Counted from the stretch's first letter, positions 49,051 through 61,929 are shown. The stretch is 64,000 bases of DNA from Druceiella hillmani (GCA_039881145.1 JAYKKI010000052.1:7321501-7385500); one strand, 5' to 3'. Numbers and translations: made by a program. The notes: generated by a model not told the origin, from the letters alone.

Positions 49051-49452
49051 TATAGCAAAATATTGATGTGTATTCAAAACTTCCAATTATCTTTGCATAA
49101 GCATGAAATATATGCGTACGTTAGCGAATATAATAAAAATAGTTATGCGAATTTTGCAACCGATCAGCGCGAATGTAATAATGACGACGTAACGAGAATA
49201 AAACGCTCGTATTACTTTCACATGCTCACAAGAATTCAAGTGTTTCTAAATGTAAATAAAGGGGAAGATGACACATCGCATTTTGATAATACATTTCACG
49301 TATGCGCTGTAATTAGACCCACAATATTAGAGATTAACCTGCCCCGTCAGAATCTTCCCTTTTCAAGACGTTTTACGTTGACAGTTGAACGTATTCTCAT
49401 TAAGCTAGGGGATGTACGTCTCCATTCCTGTAAAAGTTGGGGCCGATTGTGA
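49051..49452 (+). CDS. Unassigned open frame with a 3' splice-site-like start (hypothetical exon)
   Basis: An open frame of 129 codons from the ATG/TTG region at 49,063 to TGA at 49,452 follows TTTAATTTTTTTATAG, a good 3' splice-site-like sequence ending at about 49,050. Composition is more balanced than in chance frames nearby, with charged residues spread evenly and segments such as NVNKGEDDTSHFDN and LPRQNLPFSRRFTLTVERIL. I recognise no domain, signal peptide or membrane segment. It could be a terminal exon or a chance frame, and no partner exon was found. Confidence 0.22.
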   Translation, partial: YSKILMCIQNFQLSLHKHEIYAYVSEYNKNSYANFATDQRECNNDDVTRIKRSYYFHMLTRIQVFLNVNKGEDDTSHFDNTFHVCAVIRPTILEINLPRQNLPFSRRFTLTVERILIKLGDVRLHSCKSWGRL

Positions 49453-49610
49453 CAAGCTTTTATGTTTATAATAAGTTTACTTTATACGTATCCATGCATT
49501 AATACATACTACCTAACATATCAATACATTAATACATATTATAAACCAATGTCAGTCGCCACGTTCTTCTGTGTATGAGATTTTCTAAGTCAGCAATGAT
49601 GGGTTTCATT

Positions 49611-49658
49611 AGGAATCCTCGTGAATCCATCTAGGTAGATGTATTCACGAGGATTCCT
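49611..49658. repeat. 22-bp near-perfect hairpin
   Basis: AGGAATCCTCGTGAAT-CATCT (49,611-49,632) and its complement (49,637-49,658) are separated by a 4-nt loop, AGGT, with one mismatch. It is isolated in unique sequence. Confidence 0.9.
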
Positions 49659-49659
49659 G

Positions 49660-50350
49660 GTTTAGATATATATTATAAAGATATTTTGAAAATTACTGAT
49701 CTGTGATGTTTAATATTGACAGATTCGAAAAATACGCATTTGTTGGAGAGATAATTTAGCTATTATATATTATTATGATACGTGGATATGATGTATGAAA
49801 AATTATTTTTCTTAAATATTTCTCAAATAAAAGGCAGAACATATGTATAAATCACATAACATTTATAATAAAATAATGTAAGCATTCATCGCAACGATAT
49901 TTTGGCTTGGGCTGCATAAAGTTTTACATAAGAGGAAACAATATATGGAAAAATTTCTCTTGTTAAATAGTAGTGGAAAGTGCTCAGGATATTTTATGAT
50001 ATATAGCATAAAATCAATAACCGAGGCTTTATTTTATAAAAATCATAATTATTTGTCTCAATTTTCTAGAGCATAATACTCAAAACTGTAATTACATTTT
50101 ACAGACGATATTAATCTTTATAAACTTAATAAAGGTATTCCTCAACTAACATAAATTTACATTGACAACACACAGTTGACGAAAAAATACGCGCGAAGAA
50201 CATATAGACCGGAGTTTCATTTCGTATTGTTCAAATGAATAATTTTTTTTTAATTTAACCAATTGACCTGAAACTCACCATTATATAGCTAGGGGGCTCC
50301 ATATTTATGGAACCACTTAATATTTTTATTAAATATCAGCAATATTTTTG
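49660..50350. other. AT-rich stretch, nothing recognised
   Basis: No gene, inverted repeat or repeat copy of note between the 49,611 hairpin and the transposon-like copy at 50,355. Confidence 0.45.
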
Positions 50351-50354
50351 AAGG

Positions 50355-50950
50355 TATAATTCTTTAGGTACATTATGAAGAAATGATGAGACAGAAATTT
50401 TACGATTCGCCCACATGATGCACCAAAAATTGTTAGGACCAAATTGCTCACTAAACATATATTTATATGCGTGTACTGACTGATACTATATTTATGATAA
50501 TTTTTGATGTATTTGTAAATACACGACGCGTGTTAATTTAAATTAAATTTAATTATAATATAAATTAAATATATAATTTAAATTTAATAGTGGATGAGCA
50601 CTATAATAAAAAAAACATTTATTTATAATGAATATTCGTGGTAGAAGAAGTCGTTACGAGCTTTTTAAAATGTATTTCTATAAGTGAGTTTAAATTTTAT
50701 TATGTATGTATTTGCATTATATACTATACTTGATAACTTTATCATTTATTTAATAACTAAAGTTAATAAATTAAAATTATTATTCAGCATGTACATTTAT
50801 TTTCAGCATTAATTAAACTATATTCAGATTGTTTTAGTAAGTTTAACAATTCATTATATGCACGTAATTATATTAAATTGAACGCTGAGTATTTATTTAA
50901 TTTGTTTAATCAATCATCTCAGAAAAAAAGATGAAATTTTTTACTGCTAT
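50355..50950. mobile_element. Unclassified transposon-like repeat, copy 2 (partner at 38.8-39.3 kb)
   Basis: Same landmarks as copy 1 (TTCTTTAGG, ATGCACCAAAAA, CACTAAACATATATTTATAT, TATGTATTTGCAT, ATTAAACTATATTCAGATTG), in the same orientation. The inverted arms seen in copy 1 are not clear here, and a TTTAAATTAAATTTAATTA-type AT expansion sits inside. Confidence 0.5.
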
Positions 50951-51684
50951 AAGAAAACAATTTTAATTTTTGAAATTAAACTAATAAATTGAATTTAGAT
51001 TTTACCAACCGAATTTATAATCAGGCACCAGTCCTTTTGTTATTTCATGTTCATTAGTTATTTGCTTGCTATTAAATTGTTTTCTTGTAGTATGCCAACC
51101 ACTTCTAACATGTGTACAGGCACAGGCAGCAGGTATAAGTACAGGCACAATGACCTTGATCTTTATTATAAATACTATCTCAATGATGGAAATAATTTAA
51201 GAGCGGTATAAAATATTTATCACCAGTGTTTAAATTTTTTTTTAAACATTAATTTTTGAAATCATAATTTGATTTTCTCGGTGACTTGAGTTTTTTTTAT
51301 TAAAATTAATTTTAAAAATACGTCACATGCTTGGAATATTTTGTTCAATCACCAGTCCTTTGATTTCAGATATGTTTTTTTTCACCTTTTCTGTCAGTGC
51401 TTCGAAATGAAAACTGAACTCTTAGTTCAAAGTTCGTAATTAGGCCACTATTTTATGGGGTCTTTTAGAAAAATTCCAGTAATGGACAACCTCGAGATTT
51501 CGATAATCCTTATAAATATTTCAAACCTCTCTTATTGACCTAAATATCCAAAAGTATTATGCCATCCTGCTCTATAGAAACGTCATCAGAATGAAGCAAC
51601 CGTGGCCCACGTGCACGAGACTAAGTTCATTGTAATTAAAATTTTTCAAAGACTTTCCCATAAACCATGTACATAAGCTAATAA
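50951..51684. other. AT-rich stretch, no gene recognised
   Basis: ACAGGCACAGGCAGCAGG with a nearby second ACAGGCACA forms a short imperfect repeat (51,117-51,150). A somewhat GC-richer patch at 51,560-51,640 has no motif. Confidence 0.45.
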
Positions 51685-54600
51685 AGTGCTAGTATTGATA
51701 CTGCCAAATTCATAAAACCTCAAATCCACGCTATTAGATGCTGCACTATTTACCAGAAGCACTCCTTGTTACATAGTTATTCTTTCAAAATTAGTCTTTC
51801 AAATTTTATATGGAGGGAAAGGAGCTTGGTTACAAATTATTTTAAATTGGAATCTACAATCGAAAATCGACTATTTAGTGACTAATACAATAATATATCA
51901 TCTCGTATGATAATCTTTTCAATCATTTGACATCAAAAACACTCTTTTGAGTGTAATGTATAACTATAATTCGAATATAATTTATATTCCTAAGTTTAAT
52001 TGACGAGAATCTTATGAGTGAGTTCAAACTATCAGTAAACCCATGTATTTTTTCCTGCACATTTACTCCTATTTCATACGATGACAAAATTTAATGTTCG
52101 GAAATATGGCATTGTTTTTATTAAAAAATGCAACATGTTTGTTGGACTTTATATACGACCGCGCAGAATTCGATACAACCACATTTTGCTATAATTGTCG
52201 CACACACTTCGCATCGCGTCAACAGCTGGCGGTGACGGATAACTTGCTAACAACCCGGGGCTTTAATTATTTTTTGCATCCCTAATCACACGCTTGCCAT
52301 TTCGAATCCTAAAATATCGTTCACGACATATGTAGGTACTGAAAGTTTGAGATATCTGGTTCTAGCATTCGTAGTAATAGCTACATTTATGCAGTAAATG
52401 CCTTTTGGTGGTTGGTGGTACCTGAAGTTCATAATATTTAATGCTTCTTGGTAGGAAAATGTCTTAATGCTATAAATAATAATGAAATATTTTATACGCT
52501 TATAAAGTAAAAACTAAATATGATATTAACGTAACTTTAGAGTCTTATACATAAATATATAATTTTTTAACAGCATAATAATTCAATCAAGTCAAAAAGT
52601 GTAAAGTCTTTTCGATTTTATTGAATTATTATACTGTTGCCGTGAAAATTATTCATTTTACGTACTCACACTCATCTAGTAACTTCTTTTATTTGTTTCT
52701 TTTAGTTTGTATTTTACAAGACAGAGTTGCAATTCCAACACCAGAAAATATAACATGAAGTTTTTAATTTTACCCTCTTATGATCAAATATTTAAAAAAT
52801 TAAATAATATGACTTATATCTATCTCTAAATATAAGTCATAATCTTTTACCCATAGAATATACAAGCAAAAGATGATGCAAGAATATAACAATGTTTTTG
52901 ATTTTATACTGTAATTCGCAATAAAACAAGTCCAGAGTGATAAAAGTGATTAATAAAGTATAGTAAATAAGTATCAAATTAAATAAAAGTATTATAAGTA
53001 TCAAATTTAAGAAAAACATTAAAAATTTACATATTTCCACATTACATAAAAATTGTGGGAAACAGCAAAGAAAATTTGAAAAACGGTAAATTATGGTTTA
53101 AGGTAACGCTGGTTTGAGAGCAGTATTTTACTTTCATTTTCTAAATATCACTAAATTACGAACCTACAACTACAAACGCAATATTTTATTACCGCGAAGT
53201 TCCAAACAAAAAGGCGCAGAAAACAAAAAATAAAATTCATTTAACGTAAAGATTTTCCATAAACCTTAAAACAAGCAACCCGTAAGAAAGTCGCTCGAAC
53301 TGAGACAGTTGTTTCGACGGCCCAACTTTAATCTAAACTTAGTGAACCACCCCACTCGATCCTCTAGACAACTAGTTAGCCAACTAACGAAGTCGTATTC
53401 ACAACAAACTAAAACAAGTCACAAGTTAATGAAACAACTGGTGGTTAGGCCGATGTTGCGAAGTCTCTTGGCCGTGGACAGCCAGTAATGCCCCTTTTAT
53501 TACACATTTTTGGTCTTATCGCATTCACATCGGAGCTAATGGCCGACATAAGGAGGCTTTATTGGAGATCGTTTCTCTAATGCCCGCTAAAGACTGTTTC
53601 GAATCCTTTTCAATTGGCCATTTATAATTTTAATGGCTTGTACGACTCCCAATTTCCTTGTCTATCGATGTCATGCTTTGTGCCTTGTTAAATTTCAATT
53701 GGATGTTAGAATGTTAACAAAATAGCGTTGAAGTTAAATTCTGGGATCCTTTTGACTGTTCGGTTCAAACATTTTTAGAGATTCACGTAAAGGGATAAAT
53801 AGAAGTTTTTTTTAATTATTTTCCCCATTTCAATTTATATGGATTTTCAAATTAATACAGTGAGATATAAACGACTAATTTCAATGATAATGATGTTTCA
53901 ATGGTAATGTATCAAAAAGAAAATAATGTCTATTTACTATATAAAATTTACATAAGAGACAAGTGTATATTTTACCAGTATTTCAGCAAACTTTTTAACC
54001 CAAGTCTATTTTACAGATATGATTGAAAATGTCCAGAAAAAATACGTTCTCATGCGAGGCTAAATTTTACTTTTATAAACTTAGTTTAATAAAAACGGTA
54101 ACGGTGATTCTATACCTCAAAATTTTAGAGAAATTGGCAATATATTTCAATATACTCCTGTCAAAGATATCTTTCGAAATATATTTACATTATGAAAGAA
54201 ATAATAATGATTTTTGATATTTTAGTAAATGTATTGTATTTCCTTAAATATTTATATGTGCCCATGTATTAATGAAATCTTTCAGGTGCCAATTTTATTC
54301 GTATTTATAAAGACTTTATTTACGTATTTACCGTATTATTATATGATTATTTACAACTGTAGAAATAATTTAAAAGTCCTAACGCAAATTTATAAAATCA
54401 CGAATCCCACTTAAAATGTACGAGCATCTGCAAGTAATGAGAAATGCTTTCCATTATAGGTATTTTGCTTACAAAACCATTTAAATGAAAGAGAAAATCA
54501 CTTCTAAAATTTAATTTATGAGCTTCAATTTTTAATTTGGGTTAAACGAAAAATGTTTTGTTTTTATCTGATATGGGCAGACGAATTGAAAATGAAAAAT

Positions 54601-55385
54601 TATTGGAAATAAAAAAAATTTATATAATCAATAAGAAAAGTTAATTCATTCATTGTTCAATTTAAAAAAAGGTTTAAATAATTTTGAAAGATAGTGAGGT
54701 TATTAAATTTACATAAAGATATTTTGTATGGTTTTTATTAATAACTTGTAATTATATCACTTTGGAGTAATCGTTTCTTGCATTTTATATCATACATTAA
54801 TCAACCGGCTTGGCTTATCATGGGTAGAAAAATCAGTGAATATATTTTGTGCTTATTAAAAATATCATGTCATACTTTTGAATTGTTCCGTGTTAAAATA
54901 CAGTGCATAAAAATATTTTAAAATACAGTACATAAAAAACAGCTTGAGGAAACTCATTACGTAATTTAATTTAATGAGTATTACAAAGTTTTATAGAAAA
55001 TTGAGGTAAAAATTACGTTCTTTTAATAAATTATTTATACCCTATTTTATATACACATGCTGCCGCACTATTCAAAATTTCAATTCATAAAATTTTTAAC
55101 AAGAATAATTTAGGTTTCTATTGTTTCCTTAAACTATTCAACCACCTAGTCATTGCCGATGTGTGAAAAAAAAATTCATTAAAAATACAATTATGTCTTG
55201 GAACGACAGTTAGTAATTATTAGTATAAAATTAATGAATACTTATAAAAATTATAGATTTGCTTCTACATATGAACTGCTAGTCGTGCTACTACTAGAGA
55301 ACTGCCAGTTTAAATTAAATAATTTTTCGAATGGGCCCTCTTATACCCTCCGTCTCATTATGTTATATCTTATTCTAGGTATAGA
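51685..55385 (+). repeat. Segmental tandem duplication, copy A (about 3.7 kb)
   Basis: Aligns colinearly with 55,386-59,156. Anchor pairs are CATAAAACCTCAA at 51,711 and 55,409, GTAAGAAAGTCGCTCG at 53,282 and 56,929, and TTCCTTAAACTA at 55,125 and 58,908. The offset drifts between about 3,650 and 3,780 because of indels. Identity is highest in the core (about 53,282-53,700) and lower elsewhere. Small frames here (52,094; 52,837 minus; 54,023; 54,229; 55,198) are not conserved in copy B. Confidence 0.9.
53282..53700. other. Conserved non-coding core of the duplication, copy A
   Basis: This part is richer in G and C and matches copy B (56,929-57,340) at roughly nine of ten bases by eye, clearly better than the flanks. 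The 112-codon frame seen in copy B is closed here by TAG/TAA after a 2-nt indel near 53,470, so protein selection does not explain the conservation. It could be a regulatory element, an RNA or the most recently homogenised part. Confidence 0.5.
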
Positions 55386-56928
55386 GCTGGTACTGATACC
55401 GTCAAAGTCATAAAACCTCAAAACCACGCTATTAGATGCTGCACTATTTGCTCGAAGCACCCTTTGTTACATAGTTATCCGTTCAAAATTAGTCCTTCTA
55501 ATTTTATATAGAGGGAATGGAGCTTGGTTACAAAATCTTTTAAGTTCAAATTTGAATCTACATTAAAAAATCGACTATTTCGGTGACTGATACATTAATA
55601 GATCATCTCGTATGATGATCTTTTAAGTCATTTTACATCAAAAATATTCTTATGAGTATAATGTATAACTATAATCCGATTATAATTTATATTTCTTAGT
55701 TTAATTAACGCGAATGTTATGATTTCAAACTATCAGCAGATGCATGTATTTTTTCCTATACATTTACTCCTATTTCATAGGACAAAATTTGATGTTCCGT
55801 CTTAGGCTTAACAAGATGTCGAAAATCAATGCCATATTTTCCTAACTCCATTTAAACTACAATATTTGAATCCTATTCTATATACATATCTATATCTATC
55901 TATATGCTTAAAGAGTCTTCTTATCAGGCATCTTAAGAGGCATCTAAAATCATTAAAAATATGTTAAAAATAATCACACAACATATGAACAACATCCCAT
56001 AAAATAACAGAACGGTAGATTAACATCTGAAACTTTCATGCAAAAGATTATATAAAAAAGCTCATCATTATTTAAAGTTTAATAAACAAGATAAAATTTT
56101 CAGCTAAAATGTAACATGTTTGTTGAACTTTATATACGATCGCGCAGAATTCGATATAACCACATATATAGAATTCGATATAACAACACCATTGTGCTAT
56201 AATCATCGCACACACTTGGCTTCGCGCCAATGGATGACGGTGAAGGATAACTTGCTAACCAACCGGAGCTTTAATTATTTTTTACATCCCTAATCACACG
56301 CTTGCAACTTCGAATCCAAAAATATCGATCACGATGTATGTAGGTGAGATACCTATCTAGAACAAGGTTCATAATATGAAGTTAATTTTATAATTTTATG
56401 CTGTTTTGATAAATTACTTCATAACTAGAATACGATAACTTTTTGTTAATCTTGGAATAAAATAGCAAAATATGATGCACGAATATAACAATGTTTATAA
56501 TTGTGGACTGTTATTCAAAATAAAATAAGTTCACACTGCTAAAAGTGATTACTGAAGTACAGTGAAAAATTTTGCTTTTAAAGATATTACAAGTTTCAGA
56601 CTTAAGATAAATATTATAAAAATATAGATATTTCTACATTACATAAAAAGGGAAAGGCACAGCAAAGGAAATTAAAAAAAAAAGATACATTATGCTTTAA
56701 TGTAACGCTTGTTTGAGAAAAGTATTTTACTTTTATTTTCTAAATATCCCTACGTTAGACGAACTTTATTGTAAGAATTCTGTCAATTTGTCACTAGTAA
56801 TTGAGTGTTACTATAAACGAAATAATTTTTTTTACCGTGAAATTCCTAATAAAACGGAGCAGAAAAAAAAGGTCAAATAAAATTAATTTAATGTAAGGAT
56901 TTTCCATAATCCTAAAAACGAGTAACGT

Positions 56929-57340
56929 GTAAGAAAGTCGCTCGGGCTGAGATAGTTGCTTCGATGACCCAACTTTAATCTAAACTTAGTGGACCACCCC
57001 ATTCGATCCACTAGACAACTCGTTAGCCAACTAACGAAGTCGTATTCACAACAAACTAAAACAAGTCGCGAGTTAATGAAACAACTTGTCGTTAGGTCGA
57101 TGTTGCAAAGTCTGTTTGGGCCGTGGATACCCAGTAATGCCCCTTTTATTTCACATTTTTTGTCTTATCGCGTCGACATCGGAGCTAATGGCCGACATAA
57201 GGAGGCTTTATTGAAGATCGTTACTCTAATGCTCGCTAAAGACTGTTTCGAATCCATTTATAATTTTAATGGCTTGTGCGGCTCCCAGTTTCCTTATCTG
57301 TTGATGTCATGCTTTGTGCCCTGTTGAATGTCAATTGCGT
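56929..57340. other. Conserved non-coding core of the duplication, copy B
   Basis: Partner of 53,282-53,700. A 112-codon frame opens with GTG at 56,989, but its frame is not kept in copy A, so I do not call it a gene. Confidence 0.5.
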
Positions 57341-58765
57341 GTTAGAATGTTAACAAAATAGCGTTGAAGGTAAATTCTGAAATCTCTTTTGATTGTGTGG
57401 TTCAAAAATTTTCTCAGCTTCACCTTAACGGGTAAATAGAATGTAGTGTTAATGATTTTTGCTATTTGAATTTTCAAATATGAACGATATACAATGAGAT
57501 ATGAACGACTAATTTTAATGAACGGAATACAGTGAGATATTAACGACTAATTTTAATGATCAATATCAAAATGAAAATAATGTCCATTTACTATATAAAA
57601 CTTACATTATAGATAAGTGTTAATTTGACCAGTATTTTACCAAAAAGTTTTATACAAACCGTTTTACAGATATGGTTGAAAATGTCCACAAAAATACGTT
57701 CTCATGCGAGATTAAATTTTATTTTTAGTTTATCAAAAACGGTAACAGTGATTTCGTATCTCATAATTTTAGAGAAATTAGCAATATATTTTAACATATT
57801 CTTGTCAAAGATGTCTTAAGACATATAATTATATAATGAAAATAATAATAATAATTTTAGATATTTTAGCAAAAGTATTATATTTCCTTAAATATTTATA
57901 TGTGCCTATGTATTACTGAAACCCTCCGAATGCTAGTTTCATCACATCAGAGACTTTATTTAAATATTTTCCTTAGCTTGAAATGATTATTTACAACTGC
58001 AGAAATAACTTGAAAGTCATAACGCAGATGTTGTAAATAAGCAAATCGCTCTTAACACATGTCTGCAAGTAATGACAAATTCTTTTCATCGTAGGTATTT
58101 TGCTAACAAAATCATTTAAGTAGAAGAGAAAACAACCAGTATATTTAATGATTTTTACAGATAATTTACGCACAATTTGAATTAATGAAGTTGAATTTTT
58201 AATTTGCACTAAATAAAAGTAATTTTGTTTTTATCTTGCGTGGACAGGTAAATTGAGAATTAAGAAAATATTGTTAAGAACAACATTATTAAGTTAATAG
58301 GAAAAGTAAAAACGCATTTACAATATATTGTTCATTTTTAAAAGTATGGGTATAATAATTACGTTTAAGTAATTGGTAGGTTCTAATAATTTTGAATGAC
58401 AGTGAAGTATTGAAATTGATACCAAGGTATGTTATATAGTTATTTATGAATAACTTTTAAATAAGTCACTTCGGATAAATAGTTTCGTTCATTTTATACA
58501 AAATATTAAAAACACACTCCGGCTTACGAATACCAGGGAAAGAAAAAGTCAGGGTGGGCTTTTTTGCTTACTAAAATATCGTCATAACCTTTAAACCGCA
58601 CTTTGTTAAACTATAGTATATTAGAAAAAATTACATACAACTCGAGAAAGCTCACTATAAAAATTAATTTGATGAGAATTGTGATAATTTTATAGAAGCT
58701 CCTAAAAATTTAAGCCAAAAATTACTTTTTTTAAAATATATTATCTATACCATTCTTTATATAGA

Positions 58766-58822
58766 CATTCTTTATAAAGTTTTATAATTTATATATTTAC
58801 CATTCTTTATAAAGTTTTATAA
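58766..58822. repeat. 22-bp direct repeat at the edge of a palindrome
   Basis: CATTCTTTATAAAGTTTTAT(AA) occurs at 58,766-58,787 and 58,801-58,822 (period 35). The second copy overlaps the start of the palindrome. Confidence 0.85.
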
Positions 58823-58878
58823 CAAAGACTGCGACAGCACACATGTGTGTGCTGTCGCAGTCTTTGTTATAAAACTTT
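58811..58878. repeat. 68-bp near-perfect palindrome
   Basis: Two perfect 33-bp arms (58,811-58,843 and 58,846-58,878) are separated by 2 nt. The arms contain ACTGCGACAGCACACA and its complement. In copy A the corresponding place holds only a diverged version of the right arm (ACATGCTGCCGCAC near 55,055), so the left arm appears to be a newly added inverted copy. Confidence 0.92.
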
Positions 58879-59156
58879 TTAAGAAGAATAATTTTGCCGC
58901 AGACTATTTCCTTAAACTACTCAACCATCCAGTCATAGCCGATGGCTGAAAAAAATATTCATGATAAATACAATATATCTCTCGAAAATACTGTCCGCAA
59001 TTATTAGTAAACAAATTATTTAATACTTATCTAGATTATAAATATAATTCTATTTATGAATAGATATATTTTAACGTACATAATAGTACTAGAAAGGACC
59101 ATAATTTATCATTACTTTGCACGTCTAGAAAATATCAATGAAATTTTTGAACTTGT

Positions 59157-59210
59157 ATGTAGAGGAAATGCAGCCTTGTTACATATCCTTTTAAGTTCAA
59201 ATTTTAATCC
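59157..59210 (+). repeat. Stub of a third duplication copy
   Basis: AGAGGAAATG-AGC, TTGTTACA and CTTTTAAGTTCAAATTTTAATC match 55,504-55,560 in copy B, in the position expected for a third tandem unit. After about 55 bp the match ends. Confidence 0.6.
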
Positions 59211-59665
59211 AGGATTTAAGCAAAGCTCACTTAAATACTTCGCTCACGCTTTTTATCCGTCTTCATTACCATGCATCATTATAAATCGATTTATTTTTCC
59301 AAATTATTCTTAAATTATAGAGGAGAACAGTCACTTTGCAACGATTTAATAATCAACACAGAATCCATTCAAGCATTGCTCATGAAATCGGGTTCACACA
59401 GACTGAGGGACGAGGTGGGGGACTTTATTTTATAGTATATTTTAATGTTTGTAATAATTCTTTTGTTGGTCAAGAAATTTAAATAATAAAAGACAAAGTA
59501 TTTCATATTTATGTGAAAACATTTAAAAAGATGTTTTTATACGATGCTACATTATGCTTCAAAACTTTCCACATTGTGTAATTTAGTCATTTCTTAAATT
59601 TTTAAACTCGTATTAACAAACATATTATAAGTGCATATTTATGTATATATATATATATATATATA

Positions 59666-59697
<32 letters not shown>

Positions 59698-61585
59698 CGG
59701 ATAGAGTCACTAATATATGAAGTCAATAATTATTTTTACCATAGTTTATAGGCTATCCTTGGTGAGTTAAATACGATGACGGATTGGCCAGTTACGTGTA
59801 AATATAATATGCTGTCAGTTTTTGAGCGTTTTGCTTTCATAATACATGTCTTTTATGAATGAGTTCTTCCTTGAATAGCGCTTAGATTTTTTTCTCGCAC
59901 CAATATAAATTGAGATAACATAACCATTTACCGATGTTGTTGTTTCTCGAACGTTTAGGGCATTACTTGTTGAGTAAAATTTGTTACCTAAAATAAAATT
60001 ATTTTTATCTTTTCTAAATCTATCGGTTCTAAATGGTTTTCAAAATTAATTAAGGGTCAATCGTTTATCTATAAGTATGTTATTAGCTGATTACTAAATA
60101 TTCGTCGAAATAGTTTTAGTTTTTTTTTTATCTCTTAAATTGTTTCCTGTTAATCTTCTTTCAGTCTAAGTTACTTCTTGAGTAATTCGCATTTACAAAT
60201 GTATAACTGGTATTCGTTAAATTACAACTATTAATATTTTTTTAAATTTTGAAATTTTGATTCATACTTATTTTTAAAAATAGAAATATTGCTCTTCATA
60301 AATAATAGAGTAAATATTTATACTCCTTTAGGCCAAAATAGAAAAATCAATATACTGATTTTCTATATAAAGGTGAATAAAGCACTCCTGTTGGACAAAA
60401 GCAACTATTAAGGCCCCCAGATTTCTTGTATATACAAATCCTGCTGACGCCACAGAAGAATTGATTTATTTCAAGGCGAAATCTGGAAGAGAGGAAACAA
60501 AAATACATGTTGTTTAAAAAAATTTTAAGACTTTGTTATCCTAGAAATATTTGATTGTAATTTTAAGATATTGGTTAATTTGGTTTCGATACGATGCCTG
60601 CAGAATTTTTGTTTCAATTCTGCATCCATTGTAACAACTTTTACAAAAATTTGCATTTCACATAATTCCCGTCAAAATTTACTCATATCTATTAAAAAGA
60701 CATGATATTTTTTCTTCTTTATATAGCCTTTCAAAACAATAGTAACATATTTAGAAATATCAACGCCGATATCTAATTTTAAATGTAGAAATATCTATAT
60801 ATTATATATCAAATACATAACATCACTGATACCTAAAACACCATACATAGAGTTGGACCCTAGTGTCAGAAAAGTAAAAGTGACGCTTTAAAAAATATTA
60901 AAAAATAAGTGTTTCAAAGTTTTCATTAAATCGTGAATAATAAAACGGACAAATCTGATATTTTATTATGAACATTCAGCTTGTAAAATTTGTTACAATG
61001 CTTACAAAAATTAATTGGTAAAGTCTGTTTCTACGAAACTCTTTGAAACAGCAAGATGAAATAAATTTTTCTTGATTTTTGTTTGGAGCTTAATTTTATT
61101 ATTAATTAACTTAGGTAATGATTACAAATTGAAAAAAAAGTCGATATTGATTAATTTTTGCGTTTGTTCCTAAAAAATATGTAATATTTTGATGTTTTTC
61201 TATTATTTATTATTCTTACTAAAAATCCTTGAAATAAAAGCAATATAATATATAAGGGTTTTTGGAATTAACTGTTTTCGTTTTATATTATGGTAAAAAT
61301 ACTCCAAAAATACAATTTTTTTAAAAAGTAGCTTCAATTATAACACCGAGGCCATTTTCGCCAGCCCTCTTTCAGCAAAAGTTATTTCATCATCAGTTTT
61401 TGGTCAAATAATATTCATTATATGATTACGGAATGCAAACTAAGTATTAAGTAAATCATAAAGATTTCTAAAATCACACACTTTTTTGAAAGTGGTATTA
61501 GTCCAGTTCTCGAAGTTCGACTATAATTCATTAAGAATTTAAACTTCAACATTATTAAGGTTATTTTGTCAAAGAGTATATTTCT
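59211..61585. other. AT-rich stretch with microsatellites, no gene recognised
   Basis: A GC-richer spot at 59,320-59,430 and another at 60,400-60,490 have no motif. A (TA)n tract is at 59,644-59,697. Confidence 0.45.
59644..59697. repeat. (TA)n microsatellite
   Basis: A TA tract of about 54 bp with one TTTATTTA interruption. Confidence 0.95.
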
Positions 61586-61591
61586 AATATT

Positions 61592-61592
61592 T

Positions 61593-61640
<48 letters not shown>

Positions 61641-61650
61641 ATATATATAT

Positions 61651-61685
<35 letters not shown>

Positions 61686-61713
61686 AATATATATATATAT
61701 GTATATATATATA
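61592..61713. repeat. (TA)n microsatellite followed by poly-T
   Basis: About 120 bp of TA with several ACATA or AAATA interruptions, then a run of T. The N-terminal Tyr/Ile repeats of the minus frame at 61,636 come from it. Confidence 0.95.
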
Positions 61714-61929
61714 TTTTTTTTTTTTTTTTAAATATTTTGTTTTATTATGTCAGTTGGAGGCGTGTCTAAATACATTAGTAGCGTGTGTTGTTTGCCTTAA
61801 TTCCTTGCGATACTCATAAAATTAAAAATTTATTGTTAGTAACAGTTTAAAAAACTTGTATTTTTATTTATTTTTATTCAATTAATTTTCAGTTTGAATT
61901 TTTATCATGTTCAATAATAATAAAATGAC

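Larger units (their letters stand above)
55386..59156 (+). repeat. Segmental tandem duplication, copy B
   Basis: Directly adjoins copy A in the same orientation. Differences include about 250 bp present here but not in A (about 55,800-56,100), a local duplication of AGAATTCGATATAAC (56,147 and 56,170), and the snap-back palindrome at 58,811-58,878. Frames at 56,989 and 57,625 exist only in this copy. Confidence 0.9.

Noticed and set aside
56989..57327. 112-codon frame in duplication copy B
   Set aside because: The frame opens only with GTG and is broken by a 2-nt indel and a stop in copy A although the DNA is well conserved, so it is not under protein selection.
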